From IMG/VR virus record IMGVR_UViG_3300048591_000484, positions 1 through 32,922 of that record: DNA of 32,922 bases. One strand, 5' to 3'. The notes beneath the pieces were generated by a model. It was not told where the DNA came from, ran no database searches, and worked only from the letters and a program-made list of their open reading frames with translations. Positions 5,252-12,513 of the stretch are shown piece by piece; position 1 is the stretch's first letter; each line of letters starts with the position of its first letter. The DNA is from a virus. Made by a program: the position numbers and the translations under genes.

Positions 5252-5280
5252 TAAAATAGGAGAAATTACTAAACAGTAAA
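5252..5280 (-). promoter_or_regulatory. Putative promoter with inverted repeat
   Basis: On the minus strand TTTACT (5280-5275) is followed after about 16 nt by TATTTT (5258-5253). A perfect inverted repeat TTACT/AGTAA with a 4-nt spacer (5266-5279) overlaps the -35 box and could be an operator for one of the small HTH proteins. It is the weakest of the TTTACT-type promoters because the T-run is missing. Confidence 0.35.
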
Positions 5281-5320
5281 GTCTTAAAAAACACTATCAA
5301 ATATGCTTCTTTAAGTAAAC

Positions 5321-5977
5321 CTATTTTCTGCACTTGATCGGCCCGTAGGGTAAATTTTGGTTGATCGGGTACTCTAGCTCTATAATACTTTCATTGTTAG
5401 TTCCTAAATACCAATGAGTCTCAGGGCTCATGCCCATAATGTAACGAGAAGACGCTGGACCAATCTCATGCCCCACAGACACAACTACAGACCTATTCCC
5501 ATAATGCACTAAAAGCCTTGTGTTAGGCGCAAAGTTCTTTTTCATGTTCAGAGTAGCTCCCCAAGTCTCCTGCTCAATAGATGGCCGATAAAAGCCACGA
5601 GAACCCTGGCCCCACCAACCACCGCCCTCGGGAGGTGTCCATTTTCTCTTATACTCAGCATTATAAACATCAGAGCAATCTTTTTTCCCTAAGATGTTGC
5701 AGCTCATTTTTAAGTGCTCATCAATTCTATGCTCTTCGTGTACAGGGTAAGCTCCCCTTACAAAAAGATCCGCAGTAGAAACCCAGTGGCTTTCAATTAC
5801 AGACCTGCCAATAATAGGAAGCTCGATAGATCGCCCATCTCTTAGCTCAATCTTAACTCTTTTGCTTGAACAAATATCGTCCTCTGCTTTACAAGAAGAG
5901 ATTGAGAGAAAAAGAATAATGATAATTGATAAAGTCCACGCCATAACTGCCAGGTCAATCTTTGTTTGTTTGTTCAA
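5321..5977 (-). CDS. Lipoprotein with possible double-psi beta-barrel domain
   Basis: A 218-residue protein. Residues 1-29 are a lipoprotein signal peptide: a basic n-region, a long hydrophobic core and the lipobox ISSC with Cys29. The mature part has about six cysteines and a Gly/Trp-rich stretch (PPEGGGWWGQGSRG, about 117-130). The C-terminal third (NTRLLVHYGNRSVVVSVGHE then IGPASSRYIMG and WYLGT) resembles the RlpA-like double-psi beta-barrel pattern with its GP and LG positions, but the match is loose. It is the first gene from the divergent control region, so it is made early. An envelope role such as superinfection exclusion is possible but not shown. The start is TTG 5977 with SD GAGGGA. 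Confidence 0.6.
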   Translation of the reverse strand: MNKQTKIDLAVMAWTLSIIIILFLSISSCKAEDDICSSKRVKIELRDGRSIELPIIGRSVIESHWVSTADLFVRGAYPVHEEHRIDEHLKMSCNILGKKDCSDVYNAEYKRKWTPPEGGGWWGQGSRGFYRPSIEQETWGATLNMKKNFAPNTRLLVHYGNRSVVVSVGHEIGPASSRYIMGMSPETHWYLGTNNESIIELEYPINQNLPYGPIKCRK

Positions 5978-6011
5978 CTTAAATCCCTCTTTGTTTTAAA
6001 AAACTACAAAA

Positions 6012-6039
6012 ATAGTACCATATTGAAATCTTTACTCAA
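6012..6039 (-). promoter_or_regulatory. Putative promoter for the lipoprotein gene
   Basis: On the minus strand TTGAGT (6039-6034) and TACTAT (6017-6012) are separated by 16 nt and lie 35 nt upstream of the TTG start. They face away from the plus-strand promoter at 6088, so 5978-6150 is a divergent control region. Confidence 0.45.
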
Positions 6040-6087
6040 TCTGTATCATTTTAAGGCGTATCAACATGATATAAATGCCTAGAATTA

Positions 6088-6116
6088 TTTACTTTTTTAT
6101 AGATTATTGATAAATT
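6088..6116 (+). promoter_or_regulatory. Putative promoter of the plus-strand operon
   Basis: TTTACT (6088-6093) with a T-run is followed after 17 nt by TAAATT (6111-6116). This is the same -35 element as at 4042-4047 and 4899-4904 on the other strand. The predicted start point near 6123 leaves a leader of about 28 nt before ATG 6151. Confidence 0.5.
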
Positions 6117-6129
6117 GATTGCATCAATT
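6113..6129. promoter_or_regulatory. Operator-like inverted repeat
   Basis: AATTGATTGCATCAATT is a perfect 7-bp inverted repeat with a 3-nt centre. It overlaps the -10 box and predicted start point of the plus-strand promoter. Outer flanks TTATTG (6104-6109) and CAATAA (6132-6137) extend the symmetry. This is a typical place and size for a repressor dimer site. Candidate proteins are the small HTH proteins of the early block. Confidence 0.55.
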
Positions 6130-6150
6130 AGCAATAAGATAGGAGGAATT

Positions 6151-6426
6151 ATGAGCGTTAAGAACTCAGATTTAGCTAGAGCCCTAGAACTCCAGGAGCA
6201 AATAAAGGCAATGGAGTCAGAGCTTAGTGTCTTAAAAGATAAGTGTAAAAAAATAGGCACCTTCTCGACAAAAGACTTCATTGTAGTAATTAAAAAAGTA
6301 GAGCGTGAGCAATCCCCAGGCGTTGGTGTTTTAAAAAAATGCCTAGGATCAGCATTTAAAAAAATAGAAAAAGAAGTCAGAAAAGTAGAGTTTGACACAG
6401 TGTCAATTAAAAGAAAGGCGGCCTAA
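6151..6426 (+). CDS. Small coiled-coil phage protein
   Basis: A 91-residue basic protein. Residues 5-35 (LARALELQEQIKAMESELSV) form a coiled coil. The rest has alternating strands ending in VEFDTVSIKRK. I do not recognise the family. The start is ATG 6151 with a perfect SD AGGAGG 4 nt upstream; an upstream in-frame ATG at 6115 lies inside the operator and is rejected. It is the first gene of the only plus-strand operon and is set to be repressed by whatever binds 6113-6129. Confidence 0.7.
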   Translation: MSVKNSDLARALELQEQIKAMESELSVLKDKCKKIGTFSTKDFIVVIKKVEREQSPGVGVLKKCLGSAFKKIEKEVRKVEFDTVSIKRKAA

Positions 6427-6427
6427 A

Positions 6428-6691
6428 ATGTGGGTTAGTGAAGAACTAGACGATGAAGTCTATTTTGAAGGCAGGTACATTAGGGCTATTATTTTTTTTA
6501 AATACGACACAGATTTTGGCTTCAATGAGAGCGAGTATATATGCGACTGGGATGTTCAAAAAGTTCTCATAGAAGACAAGGTTTTTAAGTTTGATGACCT
6601 TGATGAAGACACCAAGGGATCTGTTAATGCAGCAATAAGGTTTTGGGCAGAAGACTGGGAGCCCTGCCGATGGAGCTTTGACTATGAATGA
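6428..6691 (+). CDS. Small acidic phage protein
   Basis: An 87-residue, strongly acidic protein (many Asp and Glu, with WVSEELDDEVYFEGRY at the start and FWAEDWEPCRWSFDYE at the end). It begins 1 nt after the stop of the preceding gene. Small acidic phage proteins sometimes mimic DNA or bind host polymerase or nucleases, but nothing in the sequence proves this. No family is recognised. Confidence 0.65.
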   Translation: MWVSEELDDEVYFEGRYIRAIIFFKYDTDFGFNESEYICDWDVQKVLIEDKVFKFDDLDEDTKGSVNAAIRFWAEDWEPCRWSFDYE

Positions 6692-6773
6692 AGTCATAAA
6701 AAAAGTAATTATTTTTTGGATCTATTTTACATTAACAATGCTGATTATTATTCAAGCCGTGAGGTATTTATGA
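6684..6773 (+). CDS. 29-residue single-span membrane peptide
   Basis: The frame from ATG 6684 (MNEVIKKV then a helix IIFWIYFTLTMLIIIQAV) ends with TGA at 6771-6773. SD GGAG lies 8 nt upstream. It overlaps the preceding gene by 8 nt and the next gene by ATGA. The product has a short charged N-terminus and one transmembrane helix. Precise overlaps on both sides make it more credible than chance. Function is unknown. Confidence 0.5.
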   Translation: MNEVIKKVIIFWIYFTLTMLIIIQAVRYL

Positions 6774-7021
6774 TCGAGTTTAAAACAGAGATTTTAATAG
6801 AAGAAATAAACCTACCAATGACTGTTACCATAGGATTCGAGATTAAAGAAGACGAATGGAAATTTCTTTTCATGAAAGGCGATAGGGCAATAATAACAGA
6901 GTTCACAGCATTGCCAGAATATGCTCAAAAGCAAGTGACAGATAAAGTTGTCGAGCACGTTTTAAAGCTCTCAACAAGATTTCAAAAAAAGAAGCGTCAG
7001 CGAAAATCAAAGCTCTCATAA
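6770..7021 (+). CDS. Hypothetical small phage protein
   Basis: An 83-residue protein beginning MIEFKTEILIEEINLPMTV, with beta-strand-rich N-terminal two thirds and a very basic C-terminus (RFQKKKRQRKSK). The start is ATG 6770 with SD GAGG, overlapping the stop of the membrane peptide. An upstream TTG at 6716 is rejected. Its 3' end overlaps the convergent metallopeptidase gene by 25 nt. Function is not recognised. Confidence 0.6.
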   Translation: MIEFKTEILIEEINLPMTVTIGFEIKEDEWKFLFMKGDRAIITEFTALPEYAQKQVTDKVVEHVLKLSTRFQKKKRQRKSKLS

Positions 7022-7296
7022 ATAAAATTAGAAAGGCTCTCTGCCATTATCTCATGGTAGGGAGCTAAAGACCTTTCTTGAAAAAATCCCATCCTGTGCT
7101 GCCACACATGAACCATCTCATGTATTAAAGTCCTAGCAAGCTCAGTCTTATTTTTGTATTCATAGTCATAAACTACTATCTCAACATTTTCTGGATCAAA
7201 GTAAGCAGCTTTGTCCTCGAAACCTTCAGGCATTTTCTTAACCCACCTGACACCCACCTCGAGACCCATGATTGTTACTTTTTTAAACTTTCTCAT
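6997..7296 (-). CDS. Small zinc metallopeptidase (HExxH)
   Basis: A 99-residue protein. HEMVH (59-63) is the zinc-binding and catalytic HExxH motif, followed by WQHRMG. Glu86 in EIMAES is a suitable third ligand (gluzincin-like spacing). Upstream, VVYDYEYKN and TELARTLI resemble the minimal SprT- or phage-type metallopeptidase fold. The substrate is unknown. It is the last late gene and starts at ATG 7296, overlapping the TGA of the phosphoesterase gene. It could process a host or virion protein. Confidence 0.75.
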   Translation of the reverse strand: MRKFKKVTIMGLEVGVRWVKKMPEGFEDKAAYFDPENVEIVVYDYEYKNKTELARTLIHEMVHVWQHRMGFFQERSLAPYHEIMAESLSNFIYESFDFR

Positions 7297-8072
7297 GCTT
7301 TGAAAATCTCCCCATTAACAACACAGGTATAGTTATATAAAACCTGCACTGTGTTAGGATAAAATAGCCTTGTCTTTTGATCTACCCAAACTAATCCAAA
7401 ACCAAGCTGCCACTGGTGATGCTGTTTAACATACCCGAAAACTTTATCTTTTTTCTTGTCTCCGAGCCAACCAACAGAAAAGCAAACGTGGTCGGTTCCA
7501 TCTAATCCCACTAAGTGACTGCGCTCTATTCTGTGAATATGTCCATAAACTAAAGAGCATAAGGCCTTTGATGCAGTGGCCTTTGCGCTTGACGCCAGGG
7601 GCTCGTGTCTTGCTGTCAGATAAGACCCCAAAACCTTGTGAGACTGATTCGGACCATACGGTATAAACTTCCAGTTTGGTCTTTTTGAAAACCCCAAAAG
7701 CTCCCTTGTCTCTGTGACGCCAAACAATGCTGGAGCATTATTTATCAAATACCTCTCAAGCCTGTACTCGTGATTGCCCTCTAGGAATACCTTTTTCACT
7801 GAAAGAAAGTGCTCATCAAACCAATCGAGCATTGAGTTCACAGTCTCGACTTCTTCTATTAAAACACCAAGCACAGAAGGATGCCTCCCGTGAGAATTTA
7901 CAGCATAGAAGTCAGCAAAGTCCCCCAAAAATACTATCTCATCAATTTCTTTTTTGTGCTTTAAACAAACCTTCTGAAGTATTTTCCACGCCCGCTTGTC
8001 GTGGTAAGGAGCATGCGTGTCTGGTATAATTACGGCAAGACCCAAGCCCTGCCTGTTCTTTAGGCTAGACAT
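7293..8072 (-). CDS. Calcineurin-like metallophosphoesterase
   Basis: A 259-residue protein with all metal-binding motifs of the family: PDTH (17-20), FLGDFAD (48-54), EGNHE (98-102), His156 in TARHEP and GHIHR (177-181). These bind two metals and hydrolyse phosphate esters. Members include nucleases, cyclic-nucleotide phosphodiesterases and protein phosphatases. The length fits a single-domain enzyme without a membrane segment. It follows the tail genes, and the start at ATG 8072 has no clear SD. The physiological substrate is unknown. Confidence 0.88.
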   Translation of the reverse strand: MSSLKNRQGLGLAVIIPDTHAPYHDKRAWKILQKVCLKHKKEIDEIVFLGDFADFYAVNSHGRHPSVLGVLIEEVETVNSMLDWFDEHFLSVKKVFLEGNHEYRLERYLINNAPALFGVTETRELLGFSKRPNWKFIPYGPNQSHKVLGSYLTARHEPLASSAKATASKALCSLVYGHIHRIERSHLVGLDGTDHVCFSVGWLGDKKKDKVFGYVKQHHQWQLGFGLVWVDQKTRLFYPNTVQVLYNYTCVVNGEIFKA

Positions 8073-8114
8073 TGAATAAAGTTTTACAGATTATTTAAGA
8101 TTTACAAGTCTAGT

Positions 8115-8552
8115 TTAAGATCCGAACAGCCAAACCCTATAATCATAGGCAACAGATATTGAACCGCCTCCAGAGGATAGATTTACCAGTCCTCGGGCTA
8201 TTTCTCCGGCATTAAAGAAAGACTGAAGTCTCGGAGAATTTGTCCCATTTATTTCAAAAAACAACCCTGTGTTTGATTTTGAACCAACTGTAACACATGG
8301 CCTGTAATCTAAAACAGCCACCGCTCTGGGCCTTGTTGTTGCCGCAAAAACTGAAATTGTAGATGTCGTGGTTAAAGCTACGTCCAAAGTGTATCCGTCA
8401 GTAAATCCCTCTGAGTGCCTAATTCTGAAAATTTCAACTAATGCCGCCCTATTTGCTGGAACGCTGTATAGAACATTATTTAAAGATCCAGCACTTCCTG
8501 AAATTGTTCCAGAAGCAACAAGCTCTGGAGCTGAACGAAAATAAGTAGACAT
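8115..8552 (-). CDS. Small virion/tail protein, beta-rich
   Basis: A 145-residue protein rich in Ser, Thr, Ala and Val with predicted beta strands and no charged clusters. It ends SISVAYDYRVWLFGS, a tail-fibre-like strand. It lies directly after the 180-residue protein in the distal tail region, so it is likely a receptor-binding or fibre-associated part. Start ATG 8552. No family is recognised. Confidence 0.6.
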   Translation of the reverse strand: MSTYFRSAPELVASGTISGSAGSLNNVLYSVPANRAALVEIFRIRHSEGFTDGYTLDVALTTTSTISVFAATTRPRAVAVLDYRPCVTVGSKSNTGLFFEINGTNSPRLQSFFNAGEIARGLVNLSSGGGSISVAYDYRVWLFGS

Positions 8553-8561
8553 AACCCACCC

Positions 8562-9104
8562 CTACAAAGTCTGAATAATTAACTCTAGCCCTGCGTTTTC
8601 GCCGCCGACTTGCTTCTGATCCATAACAATGCCAACCATGTCCCCAGCATCAAGCTCTGTAATTAAAAACTCCGGAGCTGTGCAACCAACTGGCAGCTTA
8701 ATATCTACATTGTCTATAACATCTTTTATTATAAAAGCATTGTTGCCTACAGACTGAGGAATGACTGGCTTCACACTTAAAAGAGTCTCAACTGGGCCGC
8801 CAGCAGAAGGAAAGCGCACAATATCGAAGCGGCTACTGCCAGAACTCCCAGCATTGAGATTATAAACAGAACAATAAGCGACACGACAAGACTTAGGAAT
8901 AGCTCGCAAGCCATCGACATAATTATCTGGAACACCCTTAAGATCATACTGACCATTCAACACCCACTGTAAACGGATCTCCTCGTATCTAATCCTGTGA
9001 TTAAGATTTGCCCCAATCTTATCGCCAATAGCCTCAGAAACAGCAGCGCCAGTCTGCGTCTCTTCCTCAAATACCTCGACCTTTGCCGGAATAATTAAAG
9101 CCAT
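8562..9104 (-). CDS. Probable tail/baseplate-associated protein
   Basis: A 180-residue protein beginning MALIIPAKVEVFEEETQTG. The middle part includes RYEEIRLQWVLNGQYDLKG and a run of beta strands. It sits between the large baseplate protein and a small fibre-like protein and shares their composition. A structural role at the tail tip is inferred from position. The family is not recognised. Confidence 0.6.
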   Translation of the reverse strand: MALIIPAKVEVFEEETQTGAAVSEAIGDKIGANLNHRIRYEEIRLQWVLNGQYDLKGVPDNYVDGLRAIPKSCRVAYCSVYNLNAGSSGSSRFDIVRFPSAGGPVETLLSVKPVIPQSVGNNAFIIKDVIDNVDIKLPVGCTAPEFLITELDAGDMVGIVMDQKQVGGENAGLELIIQTL

Positions 9105-9113
9105 ACAAAACCC

Positions 9114-11840
9114 CTACAACCAAGCATAAGGCGCACCGTCGTCAGATGCAAACCCTATAAGCTGAACTTCATCACCAACACCAGGAGTAAAACCAAGAGA
9201 CTCACTCACAACTATAGTCGAGCCGCTTACAGATAAAACCCTGACATTCAAAGACCTATTCGTAAAATCAGAATTGTGCACATAAATAACAGACCCCTCA
9301 AAGAATAGTGAGGGATCATCAATGTCAAAAGTAGTATCGGAAGTGCCAACCGTCACCTCTGCCACTGGATCAAAAAAGCCGAAAATCTCTTTCCATAGCT
9401 TATCAGTAGAATCAACCTCATTATAACTAGGAAGCTCCATAATCCAATTCTCTAGCGGAGCCCCAGCAATAGGCTCTATAGCTAACGCGCTAGGATCGCC
9501 AGCAACCAGGCCAACAATCTCTGTTAAATAAACAGTGGAAAAATCAGGGGATCTAATCTTAACCTTATATCCAAAGAAATTAGACCACTTCCTAGGTTCC
9601 TCGAACTGATAGCCAAAAGACTGCTTTAGCTTTAAAACAGAAGTAGTAGAGCCAGAATCAATCTTGCTAGCTGGAGACCAGACAAAATACCTCACTGGCA
9701 CATTGTAATTTGTGTCAACTAAAGTAAGACGAATCATGCCAGTTTTCCAGTTCATCTCTTTATTCTGAACCTCGAAAATCCTAGGAGTAAAATCCCTCCC
9801 ACCCTCTACAGAGTCTGGCAACTGAAACCTTGAGTCACCGAAAAGAACAGTGTCAGCAACCTCTATAGTCCAGCCAACTCGAAAAGGGACCTGAATAGAA
9901 ATAGACTCAGCAGCAAACTTGTATCGATCTAAAAACCTCTGCGCATTTCTCTGAACTAAGAGCTCAGTCAAAGGATCTGGCCTAAGCCCACCAGCCTCTA
10001 TAGTAAGAACCTTGTTTGGTGCCTTAATCCTTGATGCAGAGTCTGCACTAAAGTAAACCCTCCCAGATAAAAGCCTATCTTCTACAGAGTCCTCGTTAAA
10101 CTTATACACAACCGTGTTGTAGAAATTCTTTGAGATGCTTCTCTCTATAGCTAAATTCGAAGGAGATATAACAGCATCAAGATCAAGAATAATATTGTTT
10201 GGATCATATAAAGGCGGCGCAGTTATTGCCACCGAGACTCTTCCCTTTCTTGGAACCGAGTACATCGCAGAGGGAAGGAATATCTTTTCGTTTATCAAAG
10301 CCTTAGAGTTCTGCGTGTCTTTTAAGTAAAGATCATAAGCACCTATCTGAGCAGAGTATGTATTCTTAATCGACACAAACTGAGCAACATCAACCTCTTG
10401 GGGTGTTAAACCAATCCCGTCTGGCAGTATATTATATCTAGATTTAAAGCTAGCAGTCGCAGAAGTAGTGGCCTCAAAAACAATCGGGCTATCTACTACG
10501 ACATAAGAACCAGTTAGAGTCCTAACGACATCTAAAATCTCAGCCTCGACAACATTATTTCCAGGATTTGCAGAATCAACAACAGTAATAAAATCACCTA
10601 TAGTTACTCCGTACCTTGTGGATATATCTACATCATTAAAAAAAATAGAATTTGCCACATTTACAGATGGCTCTGTAAGAACAAAAGAAAATACAGGCAC
10701 CTCGGTTTTCCAATACTCTGGAGCTCCACTAAGCAATGTCTTTAAAGATAAATCAATAGCGTTAGAAGTTTCAAAAGAGCCGTCCCCAAGCCTATAGAAT
10801 GAAGAAACATCGTCCCCAATGTCGTGATTTCCTCCAATAGAATCTAAAGAAGCTCTAACGCATCCGGTGAGTTTTTTATTTACAGAGTCAATGCCAGAAT
10901 ACTCAATAATCTCGTCGTTAATCCTTGCGTATGTTCTAAACTCTGGAAGCTTTGGCAAAAGCCAACCCTCCACAGTGTCTAAAACAATCTCTGTGTCTGT
11001 AGATAGAGTCACCGGGGCTTGTGCAACTTGTGCAGCGTCCCCATCGCCACTAATAGAGCAAATAGCAAGACCAGCAGAGTCCGGATCTGTGTTAAAAAAT
11101 CTTTTTATGTTTTTTGCCAAAGTCACACCAGAATCAATCTCGACAACTATGTCATTCCCTGAAACAGTAATCCTAGGTTCTTGACCTGGAGATGTGCCAG
11201 TAAACTGTCTAAACTCTACAGATACAGAGCCAGAAACATCTCCCTGTTGTTGAAAAGTAAGGTCCTGAATTGTTGCTCTCTTAAAGTTTAAATCTGCATC
11301 TAGCTTGCTTGTTGCTTGAATAAATACTTCAGACTTTTTTAATTCCTCTGGATGCGAAACAGTAATAGCTATAGACCCTGGCTTTCCAGAGACTTGGGTA
11401 ACCTTACCAACAAAAATAGTTATATAATCATCTGGAAACCTTCCGGCCTTTGGACCAAGATAAATCAAGGCTTCCCTGTATAACAGCTCCTTGTCCTCTG
11501 CTGGGTAGAAAAGATCAGACAAAAGTCCATTGTAATCAATAAGGTTCATAACCATCTGCTGAGTAGAAGAAGCCCCACCTTTGTCAGGCTCTAGCTGTGC
11601 AGAAATAGTCTGAGTAGTCCCAGAAAGAGAGATCCAATCAATTCCATCGTCCTCGAAAGAAGCTACACCAAAGAAAAAGTCAGGATCTCCAAACTTCTTA
11701 CCGCCACCAAATCGGCGAATAACTTTTAAAACATTGGCCCCGAAAAGATCATCAAACCCCTCTATCTCAAGAACAACATTCGGCTCTATGTTTGGCTGAG
11801 AAAATAAATTCCTTGCAGAGTCGGTAACCTGATAACTCAC
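9114..11840 (-). CDS. Large tail-tip/baseplate protein
   Basis: A 908-residue protein, the largest in the genome, rich in beta strands, Asp, Ser and Val, without enzyme motifs that I can recognise. Size and place (after tape measure, fibre genes and lysis cassette, before small fibre-like genes) suit a baseplate hub or central tail-tip protein. The start was chosen as GTG 11840: it overlaps the endolysin TGA as GTGA and has SD AAGGA 6 nt upstream. An ATG at 11900 would force a 64-nt overlap with the conserved end of the endolysin and has no SD. The protein then begins (M)SYQVTDSARN. Confidence 0.7.
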   Translation of the reverse strand: MSYQVTDSARNLFSQPNIEPNVVLEIEGFDDLFGANVLKVIRRFGGGKKFGDPDFFFGVASFEDDGIDWISLSGTTQTISAQLEPDKGGASSTQQMVMNLIDYNGLLSDLFYPAEDKELLYREALIYLGPKAGRFPDDYITIFVGKVTQVSGKPGSIAITVSHPEELKKSEVFIQATSKLDADLNFKRATIQDLTFQQQGDVSGSVSVEFRQFTGTSPGQEPRITVSGNDIVVEIDSGVTLAKNIKRFFNTDPDSAGLAICSISGDGDAAQVAQAPVTLSTDTEIVLDTVEGWLLPKLPEFRTYARINDEIIEYSGIDSVNKKLTGCVRASLDSIGGNHDIGDDVSSFYRLGDGSFETSNAIDLSLKTLLSGAPEYWKTEVPVFSFVLTEPSVNVANSIFFNDVDISTRYGVTIGDFITVVDSANPGNNVVEAEILDVVRTLTGSYVVVDSPIVFEATTSATASFKSRYNILPDGIGLTPQEVDVAQFVSIKNTYSAQIGAYDLYLKDTQNSKALINEKIFLPSAMYSVPRKGRVSVAITAPPLYDPNNIILDLDAVISPSNLAIERSISKNFYNTVVYKFNEDSVEDRLLSGRVYFSADSASRIKAPNKVLTIEAGGLRPDPLTELLVQRNAQRFLDRYKFAAESISIQVPFRVGWTIEVADTVLFGDSRFQLPDSVEGGRDFTPRIFEVQNKEMNWKTGMIRLTLVDTNYNVPVRYFVWSPASKIDSGSTTSVLKLKQSFGYQFEEPRKWSNFFGYKVKIRSPDFSTVYLTEIVGLVAGDPSALAIEPIAGAPLENWIMELPSYNEVDSTDKLWKEIFGFFDPVAEVTVGTSDTTFDIDDPSLFFEGSVIYVHNSDFTNRSLNVRVLSVSGSTIVVSESLGFTPGVGDEVQLIGFASDDGAPYAWL

Positions 11841-12436
11841 GCCTTGTCCTTCGGCCACCGATACCCAAGAAAATCCTTCTTGAGATACCACTTGTAGCAT
11901 ACCTTGTTAGACTGATTGCCTCCCAAGACTTTTATGGCTAAAAAATTCTCGTCAACAGCAAAACCAACATGGCCCTGCCAAGATTTAGAACCTCGCTTAA
12001 AAATAACTATAGCCCCCTTTGTGAACTTATCGACCGGATAGCCCCATTGCAAAAAAGACCTGGCAGAGGCTAGACCCGATCCTTTAATGCCAGCCTCTTT
12101 AAGGCACCAATTCACAAACGAAGCACACCAAGGAACCTCGTCCTCGACTGCAGCTAAAGTTGTAGTCTTGTGGTATTCAACAATTCTAGGATTGTGTTTG
12201 CTTCCAGATACCTCAGAGACTCCCAATTCTCTCTCGGCAATCTCTAACCAAGGCCATCTTATTTTCGGCAGCGACCCTGATAGTTCTTTCTCAGCTTCTC
12301 GTAACTCTCTAGATCCGTCAGACGCCACTTGTGAGTCTGAATTATTGGCACTTCCATCTCTTCTTTTGTTAGTAAATTTACGCAGAAAGCGTATGAATCC
12401 TGCAACGGCTCTTTGATAATGCTTACGCAGTCCCAT
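11837..12436 (-). CDS. Endolysin, CHAP/TIGR02594-type peptidase
   Basis: A 199-residue protein. Residues 60-199 match the TIGR02594 / NlpC-P60-CHAP pattern: AERELGV, then PWCASFVNWCLKEAG (catalytic Cys), ARSFLQWG, GAIVIFKRG, GHVGFA (catalytic His), VLGGNQSNKV and a terminal YRWP. Such enzymes cut peptide bonds in peptidoglycan. Residues 1-59 are a basic extension (HYQRAVAGFIRFLRKFTNKR) encoded in the region that overlaps the lipoprotein gene in another frame. ATG 12436 has a strong SD (GGGAGG, 7 nt), so the extension is probably real. A cationic helix could help membrane or envelope contact. Confidence 0.85.
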   Translation of the reverse strand: MGLRKHYQRAVAGFIRFLRKFTNKRRDGSANNSDSQVASDGSRELREAEKELSGSLPKIRWPWLEIAERELGVSEVSGSKHNPRIVEYHKTTTLAAVEDEVPWCASFVNWCLKEAGIKGSGLASARSFLQWGYPVDKFTKGAIVIFKRGSKSWQGHVGFAVDENFLAIKVLGGNQSNKVCYKWYLKKDFLGYRWPKDKA

Positions 12437-12513
12437 GCGTCAACCTCCCAAGATTTACAACCCATTAAACTAAGGGTTGCGAGCAATGTCACGCATAGCC
12501 TCTTTAATCTCAT
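12259..12513 (-). CDS. Small lipoprotein, spanin-like position
   Basis: An 84-residue protein. Residues 1-19 are a lipoprotein signal (MRLKRL, hydrophobic core, LMGC with Cys19). The mature part is 65 residues with three more cysteines. ATG 12513 has SD GGAG at 7 nt; ATG 12528 has its AGG too close. The gene overlaps the 12470 gene by 44 nt and the endolysin by 178 nt. Position beside the endolysin suggests an outer-membrane spanin (Rz1-like) or lysis regulator, although the mature part is not Pro-rich as Rz1 often is. Confidence 0.65.
   Translation of the reverse strand: MRLKRLCVTLLATLSLMGCKSWEVDAWDCVSIIKEPLQDSYAFCVNLLTKEEMEVPIIQTHKWRLTDLESYEKLRKNYQGRCRK

Noticed and set aside
8091-8103. 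13-bp ttatttaagattt shared with 116-128
   Set aside because: The match is short and AT-rich, with no extension on either side; probably chance.
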